Shown piece after piece: positions 14,741 through 19,994 of a DNA stretch of 19,994 bases. Origin of the DNA: Gammaproteobacteria bacterium (GTDB lineage Bacteria; Pseudomonadota; Gammaproteobacteria; UBA9339). Under the pieces are notes generated by a model. That model was given only the letters and a program-made list of their open reading frames with translations. It searched no databases and was not told the origin of the DNA. The translations under genes were made by a program, and so were the position numbers. Every line of letters starts with the position of its first letter. Within the stretch, counting starts at the first letter, position 1. The stretch is from positions 1 through 19,994 of the forward strand of contig JAHIYS010000228.1 in NCBI GenBank assembly GCA_018814965.1, read 5' to 3'.

Positions 14741-15505
14741 ATGAACATACCAAAACCTAAACCTCGAGGAATTTATTTACTGCCAAATCTGTTTACTATT
14801 GGCTCCATCTTTTCTGGATTTTTTGCCATTGTCTCCTCACTAAAAGGCAACTACGACTCCGCAGCCATAGCAATCTTCATATCAATGATCATGGATACTA
14901 TGGATGGCAAAGTAGCCAGACTCACCAATACTATGACCGCTTTCGGAGCAGAATTTGATAGCATGGCCGACATGGTGTCATTTGCTATAGCACCTGCATT
15001 TTTGGCCTATGCCTGGAATTTATCAAATATTGGAAAGTTTGGTTGGATTGCTGCCTTCATTTATACAGTGGCTGTGGCACTACGCTTGGCTCGCTTCAAT
15101 ACTCAGGCAGCCAGTGCTGGCAAAAGATACTTCCAAGGGATCCCCTGTCCAGCAGCAGCAGCAGTAGTAGTAAGCTTGGTTTGGGTTTGCTTCGAATTAG
15201 AGCTTACCAATACAACGATGGCCATAGTAACAGCTATCGCCATGATATCTGTTGGTGTTTTGATGGTAAGCAACATCCGTTATCGGAGCTTTAAAGATGC
15301 TGAATTAAAACATAATGTTCGTTTTGTAGTGATTTTAGCAACAGTCCTTATTATAACTCTGATCTACGTCGATCCCGCAAAAGTATTATTTGTTATTTTT
15401 ACAACTTATGCAGCTTCAGGACCAATAACAACTATTCTAGGCTTACAAAAGAAAAAACGGTTACGTAAAACTTTATCAAAACATGAAAAAGAAAAAATCC
15501 CATAA
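14741..15505 (+). CDS. pssA: CDP-diacylglycerol-serine O-phosphatidyltransferase
   Basis: Makes phosphatidylserine, precursor of phosphatidylethanolamine, from CDP-diacylglycerol and L-serine in the inner membrane. This is the integral-membrane (type II, Bacillus-like) form, not the soluble PLD-type PssA of E. coli. The CDP-alcohol transferase motif is complete: Asp55-Gly-x2-Ala-Arg60-x8-Gly69-x3-Asp73-x3-Asp77. It is preceded by LLPNLFTIGSIFSGFFAI and followed by MVSFAIAPAFLAY and several further hydrophobic helices. The 254 residues end in a basic tail (KKKRLRKTLSKHEKEK). The gene overlaps nadC by 23 bases, so it is probably first in the cluster pssA-nadC-ttcA-CDP-alcohol transferase. Only a weak AGAG ribosome binding site precedes the ATG. 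Confidence 0.94.
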   Translation: MNIPKPKPRGIYLLPNLFTIGSIFSGFFAIVSSLKGNYDSAAIAIFISMIMDTMDGKVARLTNTMTAFGAEFDSMADMVSFAIAPAFLAYAWNLSNIGKFGWIAAFIYTVAVALRLARFNTQAASAGKRYFQGIPCPAAAAVVVSLVWVCFELELTNTTMAIVTAIAMISVGVLMVSNIRYRSFKDAELKHNVRFVVILATVLIITLIYVDPAKVLFVIFTTYAASGPITTILGLQKKKRLRKTLSKHEKEKIP

Positions 15506-16334
15506 AATAATAAATTTAGCTATAGAAGAGGATATTGGTAAAAAAGATATCACAGCCAGCTTAATCCCTCTAAACTCTTGGGCTGAGGCTCATATTGTCT
15601 CGCAACAAAAGGCTGTTATCTGCGGCATAGATTTTGTCACATCAATATTTGCCCAAATAGATCCAAAAATAAAAATAACCTGGAAAATTAAAGATGGTGC
15701 TCAAGTCCATGCAAAAAAAATTCTATGCAAATTAACAGGACCAGCGCGCTCACTTCTAACTGGCGAACGCACCGCTTTAAACTTCTTGCAAACATTATCT
15801 AGCACATCAACCTTAACCAATCAATTTGTAACCAAACTCAAAGGAACAAAAACTAAATTACTTGATACCCGTAAAACCATCCCAGGCCTAAGATTGGAGC
15901 AAAAATACGCTGTAAAATGTGGGGGAGGCTATAATCATCGTCTTGGTCTTTATGATGCAATTTTAATTAAAGAAAATCACGTCGCGGCTTGCGGCTCAAT
16001 AACTAACGCAGTAACCAAGGCCAAAAAGCTTTATCCTAATAAAACCATAGAGGTTGAAGTCAGAAATCTAAAAGAACTCCGCGAAACCTTAACCACAAAA
16101 GCCAATATAATCATGCTCGATAATTTCCCCCTAAAAACTATTCGTGAAGCAGTACGGATAAATAACGGTAAAACTAAGCTAGAAATATCTGGTGGGGTAA
16201 ATTTAAAAAATATCCACGCTTTTGCAAAAACCGGAGTGGATTATATTTCTGTAGGAGCTATCACAAAAACCGTAATGCCAATAGAGCTATCGATGCTTTT
16301 CGTTTCATCTAAAAATACCAATGACAAAAACTGA
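15483..16334 (+). CDS. nadC: Nicotinate-nucleotide pyrophosphorylase (quinolinate phosphoribosyltransferase)
   Basis: Converts quinolinate and PRPP to nicotinate mononucleotide, CO2 and pyrophosphate in de novo NAD synthesis. The 283 residues match the family. Motifs: EEDIGKKDIT near the N-terminus, GERTALNFLQ at 94-103, LDTRKTIPGLR at 127-137 (PRPP/quinolinate site), KYAVKCGGGYNHR at 141-153, EVEVRN at 190-195, LDNF, EISGGVN and ISVGAIT. The start at 15483 overlaps the end of pssA by 23 bases. No ribosome binding site is evident, so translation is likely coupled to pssA. Its 3' end overlaps ttcA by 14 bases. The nadA and nadB partners are not in the window. Confidence 0.96.
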   Translation: MKKKKSHKIINLAIEEDIGKKDITASLIPLNSWAEAHIVSQQKAVICGIDFVTSIFAQIDPKIKITWKIKDGAQVHAKKILCKLTGPARSLLTGERTALNFLQTLSSTSTLTNQFVTKLKGTKTKLLDTRKTIPGLRLEQKYAVKCGGGYNHRLGLYDAILIKENHVAACGSITNAVTKAKKLYPNKTIEVEVRNLKELRETLTTKANIIMLDNFPLKTIREAVRINNGKTKLEISGGVNLKNIHAFAKTGVDYISVGAITKTVMPIELSMLFVSSKNTNDKN

Positions 16335-17091
16335 ACGCAAACTTCTACACTATACCGGTAAAGCAATATCAATTTATAACATGATCCAAAAAAATGACCG
16401 TGTATTAATTTGCCTTTCTGGGGGGAAAGACTCTTTTACTTTGGCAAAACTTTTACGCCTATTACAGCAACGCTCTAAAAATAAATTTACCCTACATGTC
16501 TTAGCTGTCGACAAAGGATTACCAGGATGGAACAAAGATGCCATTGAATTATGGCTTAAAGAAAATAACTTTGAATTTACTATATTAAAAACGAATATCT
16601 TTAATATAATCAAAACCAAAAAAAGGCCAAAAGATTCTTATTGCGTTTTATGCTCCCGTTTACGTCGCGGCCACATTTATACCTTTGCCAAAAAAAATGG
16701 TTATAACAAGATAGCTCTTGGCCATCATCGTGATGATCTAATCACCAGCCTATTAATGTCAATACTTTACAGCGGCATTATAAGCTCTATGCCACCAAAA
16801 CTAATAACTAACGATAAAAAATTAATTGTAATACGCCCCATGTCATATTGCCAAGAAACTGACATCCTCCAATATGCCAATGAACAGAAATTTCCCTTAA
16901 GCACCAAAGGACTATGCGGCGCTGAAGACAACAGCACCAGAGAAAAAGTTAAACAATTAATTGGATCTCTTGCAAAAACCAACCCTAAAATTCCGGCTAA
17001 CATACTACATGCCTTAAGCAACGTGAGAATAAGTCAACTTATGGATACAAAATCATGGGACTTTAAAAATCTTGAAAAATTGTTACAATAA
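16321..17091 (+). CDS. ttcA: tRNA 2-thiocytidine synthetase TtcA (short form)
   Basis: TtcA thiolates cytidine 32 in certain tRNAs using ATP and an oxygen-labile [4Fe-4S] cluster. Seen here: the PP-loop SGGKDS at 33-38, the cluster cysteines Cys108 and Cys111 in CVLCSRLRRG, LGHHRDD at 133-139, SMPPKL, VIRPMSYC, and the third cluster ligand Cys199 in GLCGAE. All catalytic elements are therefore present. The protein has 256 residues against 311 in E. coli, being shorter at both ends. It overlaps nadC by 14 bases and is 24 bases from the next gene, so it is part of the same transcription unit. Its tRNA targets are not shown by the sequence. Confidence 0.9.
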   Translation: MTKTERKLLHYTGKAISIYNMIQKNDRVLICLSGGKDSFTLAKLLRLLQQRSKNKFTLHVLAVDKGLPGWNKDAIELWLKENNFEFTILKTNIFNIIKTKKRPKDSYCVLCSRLRRGHIYTFAKKNGYNKIALGHHRDDLITSLLMSILYSGIISSMPPKLITNDKKLIVIRPMSYCQETDILQYANEQKFPLSTKGLCGAEDNSTREKVKQLIGSLAKTNPKIPANILHALSNVRISQLMDTKSWDFKNLEKLLQ

Positions 17092-17115
17092 AAGACTGAT
17101 CAATACGGGATCTTT

Positions 17116-17703
17116 ATGGCCAATTCAATTACGCTTATTCGCTTGCTATCAATATTTGTTGTTGGTTACATCGCACTATACACCACAGCGAAATGGCAAC
17201 TCTTAAATCCTGCATTAATAACAATTAGTGTTTTACTTGACGGCTTAGATGGATTTGTTGCGCGAATTCGCAATGAAACATCTGTATTTGGAGCAGTATT
17301 TGACATAGCTGCTGATCGCATTATAGAAATCACCCTATGGGTACTTTTAGCAAAACTCAACATGGTCTCTATTTGGATAGCAATTATATTTTTAACCCGG
17401 GGTATCCTGGTTGATAGCTTGAGAAAAAATCATACCTATCAAGGGAATCTGCCATTTGGAATCATGAAAAGCGGCATAGGTAAGTTTCTGGTGGCAAGCA
17501 GAACGATGCGTTTTGCTTATGGCTTTATCAAATTAATTACTTTTTCCTGGCTATTTTTCTTAATCCCAGCCTCAGAATTATGGCCACATATGTTTAGCAC
17601 TCATGCTGTCATATTTAGCTATATCAGCAATGTTTTGGTATATACTGCAGTAACAATCTGCCTGATACGTGGAGTCCCGGTAATAATAGAAGCGGTTATA
17701 TAA
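17116..17703 (+). CDS. CDP-alcohol phosphatidyltransferase family protein (PgsA-like)
   Basis: An inner-membrane enzyme of 195 residues. It has the complete family motif Asp45-Gly-x2-Ala-Arg50-x8-Gly59-x3-Asp63-x3-Asp67 (DGFVARIRNETSVFGAVFDIAAD), which binds CDP-diacylglycerol and metal. Hydrophobic segments flank the motif, and NSITLIRLLSIF at the N-terminus matches the PgsA-type start (family NxxTxxR). The most likely role is phosphatidylglycerophosphate synthase, which would feed the ClsB-like enzyme encoded nearby. However, FDIAADR replaces the usual LDPVADK of PgsA, so the acceptor alcohol is not certain. It is the last gene of the plus-strand cluster, 24 bases after ttcA, and converges with waaC across 41 bases without an evident terminator hairpin. 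The ribosome binding site is weak. Confidence 0.85.
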   Translation: MANSITLIRLLSIFVVGYIALYTTAKWQLLNPALITISVLLDGLDGFVARIRNETSVFGAVFDIAADRIIEITLWVLLAKLNMVSIWIAIIFLTRGILVDSLRKNHTYQGNLPFGIMKSGIGKFLVASRTMRFAYGFIKLITFSWLFFLIPASELWPHMFSTHAVIFSYISNVLVYTAVTICLIRGVPVIIEAVI

Positions 17704-17744
17704 ACCTAAAATCTTCAAATCACATATGACATATAAACCAAAGA

Positions 17745-18698
17745 TTATATGTTAAATTCGCTCCTCATTTTTTGCCACACCAGTTGGGCATTAAGTGTTT
17801 CCATATCTATTAAATTCCTATGATTATCACCATAGGCACCACCGAGAGTAGGATCGGTTGGCCCATACAAGGAGACTGCAGGAACACTTAAAGCTGCTGC
17901 TAAATGACCGAACCCAGTATCAACCGCAATCACTCCTTTAGCTCCAAGCAAAACTTCTACAATTTCTGTAAGGGTTAACTTTGGCAATACCTCAACATTA
18001 TCACTCGCGACCGCTATGAGGTTTGCGCGCTTAAACTCTTGTTCATTTCCCCATGGCAATTTTACTTTAAGCCCAGAGTCTTTAGCCAACAGCGCCAGGT
18101 CTATCCAGTTTTCTACCCGCCAACATTTATTATTTCGACTCGCTCCATGAGCAAAAAATAGATATCCATTTAATGAATCGTTGTCACCATGAACTTTTAT
18201 ATTAGTTATCCCATAGTCTGGGTGTCCGGGTGAAAAAGTATAACCCAAAGCAGATGCAAATAATTGGCGTGCACGTTCAGTAGTGTGTAATTTTTTAGCA
18301 ATATCTACCTTATTTTGATAAAGATATGTTGCTAATGGCTCGCGGGCACTGCTGGTACTAAAACCATAAGACACACCATGCGCCACTTTTGAAACTATCG
18401 CGCTTTTAATCAACCCCTGAACATCAAGAACATAATCATAATGTTGTGCCCGAATTTTCTTCCAAAAACCTGCTATCTCACGCATCGTAATACGATTAAA
18501 AACTTGTTTGCGCCAACGACGTAAGGCTATCGGAATAACTTTTTCTACTGCAGGGTGCCAAGTGGGTATCTCAGAAAAATTTTCTTCTACCACCCAATCA
18601 AAACTAATTCCAGCGATTGCTTTTTTAGCATCAGTCAAGGCAGGTAGAGCACTAATTACATCCCCCATTGAAGAGAGTTTTACGACTAAAACTTTCAT
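17745..18698 (-). CDS. waaC: Lipopolysaccharide heptosyltransferase I
   Basis: Adds the first L-glycero-D-manno-heptose to Kdo2-lipid A at the cytosolic face of the inner membrane; a GT-B fold glycosyltransferase of family GT9. The 317 residues match the family (E. coli 319). Diagnostic stretches: VKLSSMGDVISALPALTDA, with Asp13 equivalent to the catalytic Asp of E. coli WaaC; FDWVVEE; WHPAVEKVIPIALRRWRK; DVQGLIKSA; SAREPLA; KLPWGNEQE; and the donor-binding VDTGFGHLAAAL followed by YGPTDPTLGGAYG. The ATG at 18698 gives the canonical N-terminus. It lies 32 bases behind the SET-domain gene on the same strand, so the two are probably co-transcribed. With kdsB it indicates an LPS with a Kdo-heptose inner core. 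Confidence 0.96.
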   Translation of the reverse strand: MKVLVVKLSSMGDVISALPALTDAKKAIAGISFDWVVEENFSEIPTWHPAVEKVIPIALRRWRKQVFNRITMREIAGFWKKIRAQHYDYVLDVQGLIKSAIVSKVAHGVSYGFSTSSAREPLATYLYQNKVDIAKKLHTTERARQLFASALGYTFSPGHPDYGITNIKVHGDNDSLNGYLFFAHGASRNNKCWRVENWIDLALLAKDSGLKVKLPWGNEQEFKRANLIAVASDNVEVLPKLTLTEIVEVLLGAKGVIAVDTGFGHLAAALSVPAVSLYGPTDPTLGGAYGDNHRNLIDMETLNAQLVWQKMRSEFNI

Positions 18699-18730
18699 AT
18701 AAATAAATCCGGATTTTTACCACACCAAAC

Positions 18731-19327
18731 TCAAGCAATATTTAAATCTTGAAAATAAGTTGGGTATAGTTCACTGTTAATATAACTCAAGCCATGCTTA
18801 GCATTAATATGCGACATTGTATCTAAAGAAAAAGGATCCGGGAAAATTCTCGACAACACAAACAAAGCAAAAAACAAACCAAAAACTTTAATTAATCCTC
18901 GTCTATTCTCCTGCTCTTGAAAAACCAATTCTTCTCCATCAACATCATCAGAAACCTTCCCGTCATGATTAACCAAAATTTCAGCCCCAGCAAAAATGGG
19001 CTTAGCCGCTATAAACTTTACAATCTTCTCATCATAATCAATAGAAAACGTGGCATTAAAATCATGGGTGCGGTTATAAAAAGAACCATAACCTAGAGCG
19101 ATCGCCTGACTTTTATCATCCCAAAAAAAAGATTTTTTCAAAATCTCTTCTTGGCTCTCAATCGATAAGGGCTTAAAAATAATTACTGGACTCTCTTCGA
19201 TAACTTCGTTTGGAAAAAAGTCTTTGGTGGCAAATACACCGCCTGGACATATAGACGATGACCTAACCTCTATATTAGATTTTACAAAACACCCCTTTTT
19301 ATAAGGAGCCTGTTTCAATTCTTCCAT
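18731..19327 (-). CDS. SET-domain protein with C-terminal membrane segment
   Basis: A 198-residue protein. Its first 125 residues read as a SET fold: GGVFATKDFFPNEVIEESPVI (entry strands), ALGYGSFYNRTHDFNATF (the NHSxxPN region that binds S-adenosylmethionine, here NRTHDFN with Asn85 and Asn91 kept), and FIAAKPIFAGAEILVNHDGK (family AxxxIxxGEEIxxxYG; Tyr is replaced by His). SET proteins methylate protein lysines; in some intracellular bacteria they act on host histones. Here the His of NHS and the terminal Tyr are changed, so activity is uncertain. Residues 144-161 (LIKVFGLFFALFVLSRIF) form a likely membrane helix, followed by a 37-residue tail. The start has an excellent GGGGGAAA ribosome binding site. 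The tRNA-Val lies 34 bases upstream and waaC follows downstream. Confidence 0.75.
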   Translation of the reverse strand: MEELKQAPYKKGCFVKSNIEVRSSSICPGGVFATKDFFPNEVIEESPVIIFKPLSIESQEEILKKSFFWDDKSQAIALGYGSFYNRTHDFNATFSIDYDEKIVKFIAAKPIFAGAEILVNHDGKVSDDVDGEELVFQEQENRRGLIKVFGLFFALFVLSRIFPDPFSLDTMSHINAKHGLSYINSELYPTYFQDLNIA

Positions 19328-19361
19328 AGCTTTCCCCCTTACAAATCACCCCACAAACAAA

Positions 19362-19434
19362 TGGGCGATACTGGATTCGAACCAGCTACCCCTGCCATGT
19401 GAAGGCAGTGCTCTACCAACTGAGCTAATCGCCC
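19362..19434 (-). tRNA. tRNA-Val (anticodon CAC)
   Basis: A complete 73-base cloverleaf on the minus strand. The acceptor GGGCGAT pairs with ATCGCCC, discriminator A. The D arm is GCTC-AGTTGGTA-GAGC. The anticodon stem CTGCC/GGCAG holds the loop TTCACAT, with CAC at 19399-19401. The variable loop is GGGTA, and the T arm is GCTGG-TTCGAAT-CCAGT, closed by a G-T wobble. CCA is not encoded. CAC reads the Val codon GTG. Confidence 0.94.
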
Positions 19435-19543
19435 TAATATAAAAATATCTTCAGCAAAACCCGCGTCTCTCCCAACTGACCCCGTTTAAAAACATAACGG
19501 GGCAGCGGCTAATCGCCCTAATATAAAAATATCTTCAGCAAAA
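19424..19543. repeat. 36-bp direct repeat containing the tRNA-Val 5' end
   Basis: The segment 19424-19459 recurs exactly at 19508-19543, 84 bases apart. It comprises the first 11 bases of the tRNA (GGGCGATTAGC) and its 25-base upstream flank. The pattern fits a tandem duplication of the tRNA 5' region or a recombination scar. Confidence 0.9.
19467..19518 (-). pseudogene. Truncated tRNA-Val copy interrupted by a 28-bp hairpin
   Basis: On the minus strand GGGCGATTAGC (19518-19508) is followed by a 28-base insert (19507-19480), then TCAGTTGGGAGAG (19479-19467). Without the insert it equals the first 24 bases of the intact tRNA with one mismatch. The insert holds the hairpin CCCCGTT/AACGGGG (19480-19502). 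No anticodon or T arm follows, so it cannot be a functional tRNA. Confidence 0.7.
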
Positions 19544-19634
19544 ACCACCTGCGGCTACCTTATTACATTCAACTTAAGATCACAAATAGCAATCCTATCA
19601 TTAAAATTTCACTTTTTCGCTAAAACATGTAAAG

Positions 19635-19640
19635 TATAAT
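19635..19640 (+). promoter_or_regulatory. Candidate -10 box of gltX
   Basis: A perfect TATAAT 35 bases upstream of the gltX ATG, with no good -35 at the standard distance. Low-to-moderate support only. Confidence 0.4.
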
Positions 19641-19675
19641 AATCAATAATATACCATTTTCCAGAGTTATAACAA

Positions 19676-19994
19676 ATGACAATACGCACTAGATTTGCTC
19701 CCAGTCCTACCGGCAGTTTACATTTAGGAGGCATCCGCACCGCCCTTTATAGCTGGTTATATGCCCGCAATCGTGGCGGCGAGTTTATTTTACGCATTGA
19801 AGATACCGATCGTGAACGCTCAACCGATGAAGCCACTCAAGGGATCTTAGATAGCATCGCATGGCTCGAATTAGACTATGATGCTGGACCCTTTTATCAA
19901 ACAAAACGTATAGAACGGCATCTTCAAGCAGCAGAAGAACTAATTGCAGCTGGTTTAGCCTATCCCTGTTACTGCTCTAAAGAAAGACTAAACG
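19676..19994 (+). CDS. gltX: Glutamyl-tRNA synthetase, N-terminal part (3' end outside window)
   Basis: Charges tRNA-Glu (and in many bacteria also tRNA-Gln) with glutamate; a cytosolic class I synthetase. The visible 106 residues begin TIRTRFAPSPTGSLHLGGIR and include the HIGH-type ATP signature as HLGG, then RTALYSWLYARNRGGEFILR, the glutamate-site IEDTDRERS and LDYDAGPFYQT. These are typical of GltX and distinguish it from GlnS (PPEPNGYLHIGHAKS). The ATG at 19676 gives the standard N-terminus, with only a weak AGAG upstream. It is divergent from the tRNA-Val gene and is truncated only by the window end. Confidence 0.95.
   Translation, partial: MTIRTRFAPSPTGSLHLGGIRTALYSWLYARNRGGEFILRIEDTDRERSTDEATQGILDSIAWLELDYDAGPFYQTKRIERHLQAAEELIAAGLAYPCYCSKERLN

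Noticed and set aside
15043..15294. 83-residue plus-strand frame inside pssA
   Set aside because: It is wholly within pssA in another frame. Its Ser run comes from a GCA/GTA-rich stretch coding Ala-Val in PssA.
19424..19543. 36-bp direct repeat as attL/attR of an integrated element
   Set aside because: Only 48 bases separate the copies, too little for an integrated element, and no integrase is nearby. A local tandem duplication is simpler, though a scar cannot be excluded.

Overview
The window reads as an AT-rich chromosome segment of a Gram-negative, probably host-associated gammaproteobacterium. The protein families and their wording (KdsB, WaaC, ClpB, NadC, TtcA, GltX) are gammaproteobacterial. 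An exported ankyrin-repeat protein, a SET-domain protein and abundant small palindromic repeats would suit the Legionellales (Coxiella/Rickettsiella/Legionella-like bacteria). That placement is inference; no rRNA or other phylogenetic marker is present.

Layout. 1-379 is the end of deoC. 380-2768 is gene-poor: it holds an outer-membrane beta-barrel gene (minus strand), two composite palindromic elements, a third palindrome, a very small minus-strand gene whose product looks like a double-glycine-leader peptide, and a decayed reading frame. 2769-5699 carries tpiA, an isochorismatase-family hydrolase, a 227-bp inverted-repeat element and kdsB. 5968-8538 is clpB behind a sigma-32-like promoter. 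8816-9895 (minus) is the exported ankyrin-repeat protein. 10492-12165 is a SulP anion transporter. It is followed by a complete REP-associated (HUH) transposase unit bounded by near-perfect 26-bp inverted repeats. 13302-14447 (minus) is a ClsB-like phospholipase D family protein. 14741-17703 is a tight plus-strand cluster: pssA, nadC, ttcA and a second CDP-alcohol phosphatidyltransferase. 17745-19434 (minus) is tRNA-Val, a SET-domain gene and waaC. The window ends inside gltX.

How the genes work together. Envelope building is the main theme: kdsB and waaC make the inner core of LPS, while pssA, the second CDP-alcohol transferase and the ClsB-like protein cover phosphatidylserine and probably phosphatidylglycerol/cardiolipin synthesis. 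The other genes are housekeeping (tpiA, nadC, ttcA, clpB, gltX) or possible host-interaction factors (ankyrin protein, SET protein).

The strongest unusual signals are: (i) the GGGGTCAAGTC repeat family, which bounds the transposase, forms a miniature element, supplies stop codons or abuts them, and forms the tpiA terminator; (ii) the small double-glycine peptide gene; (iii) a partial tRNA-Val duplication interrupted by a 28-bp hairpin; and (iv) two related palindromic elements with the same inner unit in opposite orientation.
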